DNA from: Deltaproteobacteria bacterium
Lineage (GTDB): Bacteria > Desulfobacterota > Syntrophorhabdia > Syntrophorhabdales > JANXAF01
Assembly (NCBI GenBank): GCA_026417175.1
Contig: JAOADT010000002.1
Location: 66,981-130,980, forward strand
Direction: 5' to 3'
Length of the DNA: 64,000 nucleotides
A model generated the notes under the pieces. It saw only the letters and a list, made by a program, of their open reading frames with translations, searched no databases and was not told the DNA's origin. Positions 16,921 through 26,063 of this stretch are shown piece by piece. The stretch's first letter is position 1; each line of letters begins with the position of its first letter. The position numbers and the translations under genes are program-made.

Positions 16921-18650
16921 AGTCTATATCCCCGTGGTGTGATAATAAAGTTCTTAAAGGTATATGTACTGCTATTGCCTATTATGAGTGTAGTCTCCAT
17001 ATCCACGTCTTCAGTCCTTACATTTCCCAGTTCACATATTTTGACCAACTGATTCTCTCTTGTTGCCGCCTTCACAACTCCTACAGGCGTGTTAAGACTT
17101 CTATAACGTGATATAATCTCAATCGCCCTTTTTAAGTTATCTTTTCTTCCTGTACTTCTTGGGTTGTATAAAACTATTACCATATCCGCTTGGGCACTGT
17201 TTTCCAACCTTTTTTCGATTTTTTCCCACGGCGTAAGTCTATCAGAAAGACTTATACAGGCAAAATCGTGGACGAGGGGCCCACCTAGTAGGGCAGAGGC
17301 TACATTCAGGGCAGAAATTCCAGGTATTACAGAAACTTCCAAATCCTCAAAACTCTCATTAAACTCTCTCGATATCAATTCAAGAACTAATCCAGCCATC
17401 CCATATACATTTGGATCACCTCCACTTATAAGCACAACATTTTTCCCTTGAGAGGCTAATTCTATCGCTTTTCTACACCTTTCAACTTCAAAGGTCATAC
17501 CGGTCGAATAGATCTCCTTTCCTATAAGGAGTGTGTCAATCTGATTCAAGTATTTTTCGTAACCTACTACCACATCCGCTTCTAGAATAGATTTTTTTGC
17601 TAAAGGGATTATGTAGTCCTGGGCTCCCGGTCCAATACCTACGATTTTTAAAAACTTTCTCTTTTTGTAAGATTTTCTCAATGCTACGGCGATTGTAACA
17701 TCTCCAAAACCTGTTTTCTGTACTATAAGCGTTCCTGTTTCTGAAAGCAATAAAGAGGCGGGCTCGGCCACGCCGTATGCCCCCACAGAGTTAAAAACGT
17801 TAATAGACGGTTCTCTTAGGGGTACGCTATTTAGTTCAGAAGAAGTAAAATACTTTACAGGTACATTCACTTTTCTCATAAACTTCAAAAACTCTTTGTC
17901 AGTTTCCTTCTTATTAATGGTACCGATAGCATAAATAGAACTAAGCGAAAGTTTAGACCTTTCAAAGACCTCATTAAGGCATGAAAAAATCCTTTCTGAT
18001 TTTGTTCCTGTATTAAATCCAATACCGACACATAGAACCTTTGGTCTGAGAACGGAAGCATTAGAAAAATTTGTAAGCCTTCTGTAACTCACTATTAGGT
18101 CTGCTGAGTCTGGATCTTTAACCTGGATATAATTTGAAGGTGTGGGAAGTTCAATGTTATCTAGGTATACGTTTATGTAACCAACCTGTAGTAACTTTTG
18201 TACAGCTTTAGTCAAGCTGTGTTTGTCCTCAACTACAAGTTCTAAATCTTTTGCCCATAAATCAGGCGAAAAATAACCTGAAAGATCACTGGATGTGGTA
18301 ATCACTGCTTTAGCATTTATCTTACGACTTAATCTTAAAGCAAGCCTATTTGCTTCTCCCGAATGACCCGAAAGCAAACTTATGCAATATTTTCCCAGTT
18401 CATCTACCACAATTACACCAGGGTCTTCACTCTTGTCTTTCAAAAACGGTGCTATAAACCTTACCGCTACTCCTAACGCAGAAATTATCACGATTTGCTT
18501 TACCGAATTCCAACAAGATCGAATCGTATTTTTAGAGAGTCTATATAATACGCTTTCCCCTTCAACAAGTTTACAAATTTCATGTGCCAGGTTTTTTCCC
18601 CGTTCGGTAACATAAAAGACTGCTATTCCTTTATTCTTCTTTTTTTCCAT
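16917..18650 (-). CDS. cbiG-cobJ: CbiG-CobJ (CbiH) fusion: cobalt-precorrin-5A hydrolase and precorrin-3B C17-methyltransferase
   Basis: The 577-residue protein joins two enzymes of the anaerobic pathway. Residues 1 to about 335 are CbiG, which opens the delta-lactone and removes acetaldehyde: VTERGKNLAHEI, then LSGHSGEANRLA and GVAEPASLL in its C-terminal half. From about residue 338 (KIVGIGPGAQDYI) to the end is a tetrapyrrole C17 methyltransferase with VVGYEKYL, LISGGDPNVYGMAG and LYNPRS. CbiH performs ring contraction together with C17 methylation. Fusions of these two are known in other anaerobes. The start overlaps the cbiF end by 20 bases and the end overlaps the BPL_N-like gene by four. 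Confidence 0.92.
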   Translation of the reverse strand: MEKKKNKGIAVFYVTERGKNLAHEICKLVEGESVLYRLSKNTIRSCWNSVKQIVIISALGVAVRFIAPFLKDKSEDPGVIVVDELGKYCISLLSGHSGEANRLALRLSRKINAKAVITTSSDLSGYFSPDLWAKDLELVVEDKHSLTKAVQKLLQVGYINVYLDNIELPTPSNYIQVKDPDSADLIVSYRRLTNFSNASVLRPKVLCVGIGFNTGTKSERIFSCLNEVFERSKLSLSSIYAIGTINKKETDKEFLKFMRKVNVPVKYFTSSELNSVPLREPSINVFNSVGAYGVAEPASLLLSETGTLIVQKTGFGDVTIAVALRKSYKKRKFLKIVGIGPGAQDYIIPLAKKSILEADVVVGYEKYLNQIDTLLIGKEIYSTGMTFEVERCRKAIELASQGKNVVLISGGDPNVYGMAGLVLELISREFNESFEDLEVSVIPGISALNVASALLGGPLVHDFACISLSDRLTPWEKIEKRLENSAQADMVIVLYNPRSTGRKDNLKRAIEIISRYRSLNTPVGVVKAATRENQLVKICELGNVRTEDVDMETTLIIGNSSTYTFKNFIITPRGYRL

Positions 18651-19371
18651 AAAGCTTCGACCTTTTGTTTATCTTTCTTGTCTTTGCCTCCAGAACTTTA
18701 CCTACATAGATTAAGGTCGTTTTTTTTATCCCTTTCTGCTTTATAACGTGAGCCAAATCTTTAAGGTCACAGAAAATTATCCTTTCTTCTGGCCAACTAA
18801 CCTTTTCAACTATCGCAACTGGCGTATGGGGACTATAAGAAACCAAAAGCTCTTCCTGAACTTTCTCGGCAAGACTTGCACTTAGAAATATAACCATCGT
18901 TGCGTTGTGTTGACCTAATTGTGATAGACTTTCTTTTTCTGGAACAATGGTTTTTCCTTTAGCTCTAGTAAGTATCACTGTTTGGGAAATTTCCGGTAAG
19001 GTTAGCTCGATTCCAATTTTCGCAGATCCTGCAAAAACCGAAGAAACACCTGGTACTATCTCGTAATCTATCCTTTCTTCCCTTAATCGTTCGATCTGCT
19101 CTCCTATGGCACTGTAAATAGTAGGATCGCCAGAATGGAGTCTAACAACTTTTTTGCCTTTTCTGGATGAATCTACCATTATTCTTACAATTTCTTCTAA
19201 CTCCATTTGAGATGAGTCATAAAGTTGGGCCTTGGTGCCTACCAGTAGTTGTTTATTTACAAGACTACCAGCGTAAATAATAACATCCGCCTCTTTTATG
19301 AGCTTGATACCTTTTAAAGTTATTAGGTCGGGATCTCCAGGTCCTGCACCCACAAAATATACCTTATTCAT
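18631..19371 (-). CDS. cbiF: Cobalt-precorrin-4 C11-methyltransferase
   Basis: This is an SAM-dependent tetrapyrrole methylase of 246 residues. VYFVGAGPGDPDLITLKG at the N-terminus is the SAM-binding P-loop-like segment, and DVIIYAGSLVN and RLHSGDPTIYSAIGEQ are typical of CbiF/CobM. The enzyme methylates C11 of cobalt-precorrin-4. The last 15 residues are strongly basic. It is encoded between cbiL and cbiG-cobJ with small overlaps, in a polycistron ordered roughly as the pathway requires. Other methylases of this fold exist, but the CbiF-specific GSLV stretch makes the assignment firm. Confidence 0.92.
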   Translation of the reverse strand: MNKVYFVGAGPGDPDLITLKGIKLIKEADVIIYAGSLVNKQLLVGTKAQLYDSSQMELEEIVRIMVDSSRKGKKVVRLHSGDPTIYSAIGEQIERLREERIDYEIVPGVSSVFAGSAKIGIELTLPEISQTVILTRAKGKTIVPEKESLSQLGQHNATMVIFLSASLAEKVQEELLVSYSPHTPVAIVEKVSWPEERIIFCDLKDLAHVIKQKGIKKTTLIYVGKVLEAKTRKINKRSKLYGKKEE

Positions 19372-20090
19372 TTTTTTCTCCTCTTTAGAACTAGGATGGA
19401 AAAGTAGTCGCTACCTAACTCTTTTAAATTTTCAACATTTTCTATTTTTAATATACGTTCCTTGTCCATTCCAAGTCTTGATAAATAGTGGGTCTCAAAA
19501 TCTAATCTATTATCCAGCACCATTTTAACAGTATCCGGTCCTGCCAATTTGAGAATAACTACAGTTCCAAAAAGATGTAAAACCTCTACAGTCTCCCGAA
19601 ATGAATCAGCTGGAAGTATAATTATCCTTTCGTCCGACTGTGCGATTGGGAGTTTGAGTTTTGAAAAAGCAAGACTTATGGAGCTTATACCTGGGATAAT
19701 CTCTATGTCGGGCTCTGGAAGATATTCTGAAATGAAAGGCATCAAATAGAAAAAGGTACCATACAACGCCGGATCGCCCAAAGTTAAAAAGGCGGTATCA
19801 AAACCTTCATTCAGTTTCGTTACTATCCTTTCCGCAGCAAACCTCCATTTTTTATGCATTTTACTTTTAGTATCCTCATCTTTTGCCTTTGCCATTGGAA
19901 AATGTAGTTCCTCTATATTTTTGTCACTTAAATCTACTATTTTTCCGACTATCGTTTTAGCAAGACTCGCACCTTCTTCGCTTCCTTTCGGGAAAAAAAG
20001 ATATCTTACCTGCTCCAAAACATTTTTTGCCTTGACAGTGATAAGCTGAGGATCCCCTGGACCAATACCTATCACGTAAAGCTTTGCCAT
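19368..20090 (-). CDS. cbiL: Cobalt-factor II C20-methyltransferase
   Basis: This is a 240-residue tetrapyrrole methylase that adds the C20 methyl group to cobalt-sirohydrochlorin (cobalt-factor II). Motifs seen are YVIGIGPGDPQLITVKA, FFPKGSEEGASLA, TLGDPALYGTFFYL and IIPGISSISLA; the phrase FPKG in the second is characteristic of CbiL/CobI. It overlaps cbiF by four bases and abuts cbiE-cbiT (one-base overlap), so translation is coupled. It follows the chelatase encoded at the head of the operon in the pathway. Confidence 0.92.
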   Translation of the reverse strand: MAKLYVIGIGPGDPQLITVKAKNVLEQVRYLFFPKGSEEGASLAKTIVGKIVDLSDKNIEELHFPMAKAKDEDTKSKMHKKWRFAAERIVTKLNEGFDTAFLTLGDPALYGTFFYLMPFISEYLPEPDIEIIPGISSISLAFSKLKLPIAQSDERIIILPADSFRETVEVLHLFGTVVILKLAGPDTVKMVLDNRLDFETHYLSRLGMDKERILKIENVENLKELGSDYFSILVLKRRKK

Positions 20091-21331
20091 TATCTATGCC
20101 TCGCTAAGACTATGTATACTGGGTTGTTGGGCACAAAGTACCAGGATGAAGCGAGTTCTCGAGACGAAAATGACAAAATCTGAGAAATTTCAGTTCTGTA
20201 CTTGTCCCCAGGTATGTAATTGAGCACCGTACTTAAGTTATCAAAAACGGTAAGAGCAAATACTATGTGACCAATATCGTGTTTTATAAGGTAATTGAGT
20301 ATCTCCTTTAACTTTCCACCGGAGCCACCTACAAAAACCCTATCAGGTATGGGAAGCCCCGAAAGTACCTCTGGTGCCTCTCCTGGAACTATCTTATATC
20401 TGGCCTTAAACTTTTTACGATTTCTCTCAAGAAGTGATAACATCATCTCGTCTCTCTCAATGGCAAATACTTCCACTTCAGGAAAAAGAAGGGAGAGCTC
20501 TAAAGATATAGAACCAGATCCCGCTCCTATATCCCATATTACACATCTTCTTTCTGGGCACAACTTATGAAGTATTACAGCTCTGATTTCGTCTTTTGTA
20601 ATTTGTCCTTCTTTATGCTCTATCTCAGAAACAGAAAATCCCATTCTTTTCTGGGGCCGAAATTTATCCCAAATTAGTACCACTAGGTTAGGTTCTTTAA
20701 AGTCCATCTCCGTAAAAGAATAGGGATTACCTTCTAATATTCTTTCGTCCTCATAGCCAATACGTTCCGCCACAAACATCCGCAAGTTCTCATCTGCACC
20801 AAAGTAATCAAATAGTGTGTTGGCAATGAGCTTGGGATTGTTTATTTTATCAGTGAAAATGCAGATCTTTCCGTAAAGGTTTAAAAAATAAGGCACATCA
20901 TCGACTCTGTACCTATTTCTGCCTAACTTGGGGCTACCATGAACTGTCATAATATAAGCATCCTCCCAAGACTCTTTTATCTTAGAGAATGCGATCTGAA
21001 AAGAACTTACATCTGGAATTATATCTACGTTCTCTCTGCCAAACTCTTCGACTATGAGTTTTCCCACACCGTGGAACAGAGGGTCTCCGGAAGATAAAAC
21101 TGCTACGGGAATAATATGAGAGTTTATGCACTTTCTTAAGTATTCCTTCACTTTATCTGCACTCTCTAATACTACTATTCTATCCTTTATCGTGTCACAT
21201 TTTTCCAAAACATGCATAAACTTAGGAAATGTCACAATCTTTTTTGCAAAAAAAAGTATTTTTTGTGCTTTTTCGGATAAAGGGGTGAATCCTAAGCCCA
21301 GGATGAAAATTTTGGGTTTAAGCTCATTCAT
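20090..21331 (-). CDS. cobL: CbiE-CbiT fusion: cobalt-precorrin-6B C5,15-methyltransferase and decarboxylase (CobL type)
   Basis: The N-terminal ~205 residues are CbiE, a tetrapyrrole methylase (FILGLGFTPLS, VLSSGDPLFHGVG). The C-terminal ~200 residues are CbiT, a class I SAM methyltransferase with GAGSGSISLELSLLFPE and FVGGSGGKLKEIL. Together they methylate C5 and C15 and decarboxylate the C12 acetate. The linker carries RMGFSVSEIEHKEGQITKDE, the usual start of CbiT. I chose the ATG at 21331 (MNELKPK), which overlaps the cbiD stop; a frame extending to 21373 lies wholly inside cbiD. In many anaerobes CbiE and CbiT are separate genes. Confidence 0.92.
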   Translation of the reverse strand: MNELKPKIFILGLGFTPLSEKAQKILFFAKKIVTFPKFMHVLEKCDTIKDRIVVLESADKVKEYLRKCINSHIIPVAVLSSGDPLFHGVGKLIVEEFGRENVDIIPDVSSFQIAFSKIKESWEDAYIMTVHGSPKLGRNRYRVDDVPYFLNLYGKICIFTDKINNPKLIANTLFDYFGADENLRMFVAERIGYEDERILEGNPYSFTEMDFKEPNLVVLIWDKFRPQKRMGFSVSEIEHKEGQITKDEIRAVILHKLCPERRCVIWDIGAGSGSISLELSLLFPEVEVFAIERDEMMLSLLERNRKKFKARYKIVPGEAPEVLSGLPIPDRVFVGGSGGKLKEILNYLIKHDIGHIVFALTVFDNLSTVLNYIPGDKYRTEISQILSFSSRELASSWYFVPNNPVYIVLARHR

Positions 21332-22436
21332 CTTCAGAACCCCCTTCAGCCACAAGCGGTCCCTTATAGTCAAACAGTTTTACCGATACCAAAATCCCGT
21401 ATCTTTCTGAAAAGATTTTTGCAACTTTTCTACATAAATCCTCCAGGAATTTTTTCCCGTTTGTACCCATGCTGAGTATATGAAAAAAAAGCTCTCTTCC
21501 TGTATTAAACTCATAAGGTATAGAAGTACCCACAAGGGAAGCCCATCTACATGGATCAAACCCCACATAGCTGGAATGGGTACTTGAAAACCCTTCTGAC
21601 ATTTTTAATAACTTAACAAACTGAGTTGCTATTACGATTTTAGTAAATCCGATTCTTTTTGCTTCATACACACTATAGTCTATTAAATTCCCACCAAGAA
21701 TATAGGATTGTTCAGGATAATTAAAGAGGTTCATGTGGGCCTTTTCAGAGGACCTACCGGTAGAAATCACAACCTCCTGGACATTCGTAGCCCGTGCTAC
21801 TTTCAACTGTAAGGCAATGGATTCTGCATATGCCTCAGAAGAAAGAGGTTTTACTATGCCTGTAGTTCCCAGAATAGATATGCCATTTACAATTCCCAGT
21901 CGGGGATTAAGAGTCTTTTTTGAGAGATACTTACCTTCGGGCACGTGTATAGTCACAAATGCTTTTCCCTTAAACCCTGAGACACTCATCGCTTCCCTAA
22001 CAGCTTTCTCTATCATGAGCCTCGGAACTGGATTTATGGCGTGATCCCCCACCCCTATAGGTAGACCCGGTCTTGTTACGATCCCTACTCCTTCGCCCCC
22101 TTTTATTTGAACCTCTTCTTTCTCATCCTCCGACAATACAACCTCTGCCGCTATTAATGCCCCGTGGGTAACGTCTGGATCATCGCCTGCATCTTTAATT
22201 ATACCCGCCCTGGAAATCCTGTCTTTACTATTGAAGTATAGATCATTTATGAAAAGTTCCCGCGTTTGTCCATCTGGAAAATAAATTTCTACCCTCTTAT
22301 TCTCAAGTAAGTTTCGAGCTACTTCGAATGATATGAAATTAAACGAATAAAGCCACTGAATACAGGCCGCTTTGGCTGCTGCCGCCGCGCATGCTCCTGT
22401 AGTAAAACCCAATCGAAGCGTTTTTTTTTCTTTCAT
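21324..22436 (-). CDS. cbiD: Cobalt-precorrin-5B C1-methyltransferase
   Basis: CbiD is the anaerobic-pathway enzyme that methylates C1. The 370-residue protein opens with LRLGFTTGACAAAAAKAA, the family signature, and continues with IKDAGDDPDVTHGA, NPVPRLMIEKAVRE and GLTTG-like GTTGIVKPLS. CbiD has no counterpart in the aerobic pathway, so its presence supports an oxygen-independent route. It overlaps cbiO by four bases upstream and cobL downstream by eight. Confidence 0.95.
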   Translation of the reverse strand: MKEKKTLRLGFTTGACAAAAAKAACIQWLYSFNFISFEVARNLLENKRVEIYFPDGQTRELFINDLYFNSKDRISRAGIIKDAGDDPDVTHGALIAAEVVLSEDEKEEVQIKGGEGVGIVTRPGLPIGVGDHAINPVPRLMIEKAVREAMSVSGFKGKAFVTIHVPEGKYLSKKTLNPRLGIVNGISILGTTGIVKPLSSEAYAESIALQLKVARATNVQEVVISTGRSSEKAHMNLFNYPEQSYILGGNLIDYSVYEAKRIGFTKIVIATQFVKLLKMSEGFSSTHSSYVGFDPCRWASLVGTSIPYEFNTGRELFFHILSMGTNGKKFLEDLCRKVAKIFSERYGILVSVKLFDYKGPLVAEGGSEDE

Positions 22437-23272
22437 TCTTTCCTCAAAAGTCTAAGTAGAGTCTTATGTCCATCTTCCACAGTTAAAGGAAGTACTGGTA
22501 TGGACAGATTCCCCAAGTCTCTTACCTTCCAGAAAAGCTCACCAACATATGGAAGTCTAAGTTTTAGGCTTCTTATGAGATTTATATCCTGGAACACTTC
22601 TTTGGGACTTCCTGAACAAACAATTTCACCATCCCTTAAAACAAAAACCCTATCGAACAATAAAGGTGCCATATCAACATTATGACTTGCTATTACCATT
22701 GTTACGCCTTTATGTTTGTTAAGGAATTTTAAAAGTTCAAGCATTTTTTGCTCACCCATCGGGTCTAATCCCGAAAGAGGTTCATCTAAAAGTAATACAT
22801 CTTGGCCCATAGCTAGAAGCCCTGCAATGCAAACCCTTTTTTTCTGCCCAAAACTCAAATCTTGAATTTTTTTGTCTTCAAAGCCTTCAAGTTCCACATC
22901 CTTCAATGCAAGTTTCACTTTTTCTATGGTTTCCATTCTCGTGTATCCCATGTTCATTGGTCCAAACGCAACATCCTCAAACACCGTGTTTGCAAACAGT
23001 TGATCATCGGGATCTTGAAATAGAAGTCCCACTCTTTTATATATTTCTTTGGGCGAAAGTTTCCTTATGTCGATCCCGTCTAACTCTACTTTCCCCTTGT
23101 AGTTTTTTAAAATACCATCAAGGATCTTCAAAAGAGTGGTCTTCCCTGATCCATTGGCTCCCAGCACTCCTATGCACTCCTTTGGCATTATTTCAAAGCT
23201 CATCCTTTTTAAAGCCTGGGTTCCATCGGGATAGCTAAATCCAAAAAGCTCAACACTGTAGAGGGGTCTCAT
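22433..23272 (-). CDS. cbiO: Cobalt ECF transporter ATPase
   Basis: This is a 279-residue ABC ATPase. Walker A GANGSGKTT, the Q-loop LFQDPDDQLFANTVFEDVAFGP (quoted in part: FQDPDDQLF is diagnostic for ECF/CbiO ATPases), signature LSFGQKKRV and Walker B VLLLDEPLSGLDP are intact. It powers the CbiMNQ cobalt importer encoded immediately upstream. The ATPase overlaps cbiQ by four bases and cbiD by four. Specificity for cobalt follows from the cbiM and cbiN neighbours and the B12 riboswitch. Confidence 0.93.
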   Translation of the reverse strand: MRPLYSVELFGFSYPDGTQALKRMSFEIMPKECIGVLGANGSGKTTLLKILDGILKNYKGKVELDGIDIRKLSPKEIYKRVGLLFQDPDDQLFANTVFEDVAFGPMNMGYTRMETIEKVKLALKDVELEGFEDKKIQDLSFGQKKRVCIAGLLAMGQDVLLLDEPLSGLDPMGEQKMLELLKFLNKHKGVTMVIASHNVDMAPLLFDRVFVLRDGEIVCSGSPKEVFQDINLIRSLKLRLPYVGELFWKVRDLGNLSIPVLPLTVEDGHKTLLRLLRKE

Positions 23273-24036
23273 AGCTTATAAAACCAGACAATGATTAATA
23301 TAAAGACTGCTGTGAAAATAATGTCCCTTTTTGAAAGCTTTCCTAAAGACTCAAGCGGTAGTTTTCCATCGTAACCCCTAAGAGACATGGAGAGAGCCAC
23401 CTTTTCACTCTGCTCTAAGATTCTCATAAATAGAGTGCCAAATAAAATACCAAAAGAGATAAATCCTTTTTTAACACCGCTATAGCCCAATCTGTTTCTC
23501 TGTGAAATATAAATTTTAGTTGCCTTTTCCGTGAGTTGAAAAATGAATCTGTCTGCAAAGATCAAAATCTCTACAATCTCTCTTGGAACCTTGTACCAGG
23601 AAAGAGCACTTAAAAACTCAAAAAAAGATGTCATTTCTTTGAAGAAGAAAACAACTGCGACTGATGCCATAGCCCGGGCAGCTATTGTCATACCTTCAAT
23701 AAAGCCATCCGAGTAGAATGTGAAACTCATTTTTAGGAAAGGAAAGGTCATTGAGAAGATCTCTTCTTTTCCGCTCAAAGATTTAATAAAAATTAAAACC
23801 ATGATTACAAAAATAGGTTCTCGTAATTGGTTTAGCACCGTTTCTGGTCTTTGGACGAGAATAAAAAGACAAATGAGGAAAAAAACAAATATTACTGCTG
23901 GAAAAAAGAAGTCTTTTGAAACAAGCAAAAAGCATATACATGTAAAAGCGGAAAAAATTTTCATTCTCGGGTCTAACTTTTTAAATCGTTGAAGCCTCTC
24001 CCTCAACCGGCTCTTCATAGGGATCCTAAATCTCAA
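23269..24036 (-). CDS. cbiQ: Cobalt ECF transporter transmembrane protein
   Basis: This is a 255-residue T-component of an energy-coupling-factor importer. About five hydrophobic segments are followed by the cytoplasmic coupling helices: SEKVALSMSLRGYDG contains the A-R-G-type motif (here SLRG) that docks the ATPase. An N-terminal FKKLDPRMKIF segment is also typical of CbiQ. It overlaps cbiN-like and cbiO genes by four bases each. Confidence 0.9.
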   Translation of the reverse strand: MRFRIPMKSRLRERLQRFKKLDPRMKIFSAFTCICFLLVSKDFFFPAVIFVFFLICLFILVQRPETVLNQLREPIFVIMVLIFIKSLSGKEEIFSMTFPFLKMSFTFYSDGFIEGMTIAARAMASVAVVFFFKEMTSFFEFLSALSWYKVPREIVEILIFADRFIFQLTEKATKIYISQRNRLGYSGVKKGFISFGILFGTLFMRILEQSEKVALSMSLRGYDGKLPLESLGKLSKRDIIFTAVFILIIVWFYKL

Positions 24037-24314
24037 AGAGTTTTCCTCCTTTTTTCATACCCTTCCATTAATATTCTCCAGTTATAACCCGCAACAAAAC
24101 CAGATAAGAGACCAGCAAGCAAAAACAGAAACAAAAGAAGATCCCCTTGGTCAGTGTTAATAATGGGCCCTAACGGCTTTCTACCATATTCAGTTGCAAA
24201 TTTTTCTAAAATCTGTTCATCTACCCCAGACCATTTTTCCTTTTCTTGTGCGGCAATGGAATTTACACTAAAGATTAGCACCAAACAGCCTATGAGACTC
24301 AATATCTTTGTCAT
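24033..24314 (-). CDS. cbiN: CbiN-like small membrane subunit of the cobalt importer
   Basis: The 93-residue protein has an N-terminal hydrophobic segment (signal or first membrane span), a periplasmic stretch EKEKWSGVDEQILEKFATEYGRKPLGPIINTDQGD (features: GVDE, then NTDQGDLL), and a second membrane span followed by a basic tail. CbiN proteins have exactly this two-span layout with a short extracytoplasmic loop. The sequence is not the classical enterobacterial type, so the name is by topology and by its position between cbiM and cbiQ. Confidence 0.75.
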   Translation of the reverse strand: MTKILSLIGCLVLIFSVNSIAAQEKEKWSGVDEQILEKFATEYGRKPLGPIINTDQGDLLLFLFLLAGLLSGFVAGYNWRILMEGYEKRRKTL

Positions 24315-25060
24315 GGCTTTTCCCCCTTCTCATGAACTAAGTTTTTAAGCAATAGAATCTCTGGCCTTCTCTGGTAAATGAGAGTCAGCACCGTTGCGGT
24401 CATTGCTCCCTCAGCTATTCCTATCGGTAATTGTGTGGGAATAAAAGCTATTGCGACTTTCCAAAAGAGAGGGAAAAACTCATTTTCACCCCTTATACCA
24501 AGTGCTATCTGCATAGATGTAGTAGCATATGTTGCCCAGTCTGCAACAAGTCCGGAAAAAAAACCTGCAATGGGTATTCTAATTCCAATTTCTCTCATAA
24601 TTCGATAAGTAAAGTAGGCAAGAAAAGATCCAATAACGCCCATTGATACAGTATTCGCGCCCAGGGTAGATAGTCCTCCATGTGCAAGAAAAAGCGCTTG
24701 TAGTAATAGAGCACAAAACGCTACGACCACACTTACGAAAGGACCAAGGAAAATAGCAGATATAGAAGTACCGCATGGATGAGAACAGGTACCAACAATG
24801 GGTACAGGTAAAGGCATACATGAGATGGCGAAAACCAATGCAGCTGAAAGACCCAAAAGGGGTTTCCACAAAAGCTCCTTTGTTTTAACGCGGATTTGCT
24901 TTATGCCGTACACGATAAACGGGATCAAAACAAGGTACCAAAAAAAAGCCCATTCTAAGGGCAGAATCCCATCAGAAATATGCATACCGTAAGCCTCATC
25001 CAAAAAAAAGATAACTAAAATTCCTAAGCTGGAAAAACCAAAAAATATTGTTTTACGCAT
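24311..25060 (-). CDS. cbiM: Cobalt ECF transporter substrate-specificity protein
   Basis: CbiM is the S-component that binds cobalt. After the N-terminal hydrophobic segment the mature sequence begins MHISDGILPLEW, where the Met-His pair supplies the metal ligands in this family. The conserved CSHPCGTSISAIFLGP and GLSTLGANTVSMG segments are also present. I chose the ATG at 25060, which has GGGAGG five to ten bases upstream, and not the longer frame from 25084 that overlaps cbiXC. An N-terminal leader before MHIS must be removed for metal binding, as known for CbiM and NikM. Confidence 0.93.
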   Translation of the reverse strand: MRKTIFFGFSSLGILVIFFLDEAYGMHISDGILPLEWAFFWYLVLIPFIVYGIKQIRVKTKELLWKPLLGLSAALVFAISCMPLPVPIVGTCSHPCGTSISAIFLGPFVSVVVAFCALLLQALFLAHGGLSTLGANTVSMGVIGSFLAYFTYRIMREIGIRIPIAGFFSGLVADWATYATTSMQIALGIRGENEFFPLFWKVAIAFIPTQLPIGIAEGAMTATVLTLIYQRRPEILLLKNLVHEKGEKP

Positions 25061-25076
25061 TCTTTCCTCCCACGGA

Positions 25077-26063
25077 TTAACCATCTTTCTCAGCTAAAGC
25101 GAAAAGAGCATTGATTATAGCCACAGCCATAGATGATCCACCTTTATTATGCAAGTTGGTTATATAAGGATACGGTTTTTTAAATAAAAGACTCTTCGAT
25201 TCGAATGCTTTAACAAATCCTACAGGAACACCTACCAGCAACCGACAATGGAGATATCCTCTATCCATAAGTTCCATTACCTTGAGAAGTGCGGTCGGTG
25301 AATTCCCCACTACAATTATGCCCCAAGAAGGGTGCTGCTTAGCAGCTTTTTTTATGGCCAATTCAGATCTTGTACCCTCTTGTGGAGCCTCCGAATCCTT
25401 TAAAAACTCCATAGCACATACAACTTTTAATCCAAACTTTCTGATTTTTTCTTTATTGAAGCCAGCTTTTACCATCATGGCGTCAGTAAGTATAGGAGCT
25501 GCTTGTCTTATGGCTTCAACCCCAGCCATTACTGCGTCTGGATGAAAAAGCATAGAGTTTCCCAGCTCGATGTCAGCGGTTGCGTGAATTACCCTTTTAA
25601 CCACCGTCTTCTCATTTTGAGAGAAGAGATCCAGACTTGATTCCATATCTATCATGTTCATGCTTTGTTTTTCGATATCTAAACCTGTTACAATTTTTGT
25701 TTCCTTTATCCTGGCCCATATAGCTTTCAAAACATACTCATGAGTCCCGATAGGTTGGGTGATTAAAAACTTTATCTGAGGAAACTTTTTTTCGAATGTC
25801 TCCACTATTTCCGGTATGTCTTCCGTAACATGTCTTCCAAATGAAAGGAAGAACGGATGAATTATAATAGTCTTAGCACCTTCAATTATGCATTCTTCAA
25901 TTGTTGATGATAGGTCCGGACGAGTAAACTGAAGAAATGCAAATTTTACACAAGAACGGGTACATGTGGGATGTAAGAGTCTATGAACTGAATTTGCAAT
26001 AACATTCATATTTATTGATTCCGCTTTTCTGCTGCCATGGGCAACCAATATTATTTTTTCCAA
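25077..26063 (-). CDS. cbiXC: CbiX-CbiC fusion: sirohydrochlorin cobaltochelatase and cobalt-precorrin-8X methylmutase
   Basis: Residues 1 to about 120 form a short CbiX chelatase (ILVAHGSR with one metal-binding His, IIHPFFLSFGRHVTEDIP with the second). The remainder is CbiC, which migrates the C11 methyl to C12: VKRVIHATADIELGN holds the catalytic His, and GRSELA-type, IVVGNSPTALLKV and GVPVGFVKAFESK follow. Cobalt insertion is the first committed step and CbiC acts late, so one polypeptide carries both ends of the corrin-ring route. The start is probably TTG at 26063 with GGAGGG just upstream; another in-frame TTG is at 26078. It is the first enzyme gene after the second riboswitch. Confidence 0.88.
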   Translation of the reverse strand: MEKIILVAHGSRKAESINMNVIANSVHRLLHPTCTRSCVKFAFLQFTRPDLSSTIEECIIEGAKTIIIHPFFLSFGRHVTEDIPEIVETFEKKFPQIKFLITQPIGTHEYVLKAIWARIKETKIVTGLDIEKQSMNMIDMESSLDLFSQNEKTVVKRVIHATADIELGNSMLFHPDAVMAGVEAIRQAAPILTDAMMVKAGFNKEKIRKFGLKVVCAMEFLKDSEAPQEGTRSELAIKKAAKQHPSWGIIVVGNSPTALLKVMELMDRGYLHCRLLVGVPVGFVKAFESKSLLFKKPYPYITNLHNKGGSSMAVAIINALFALAEKDG

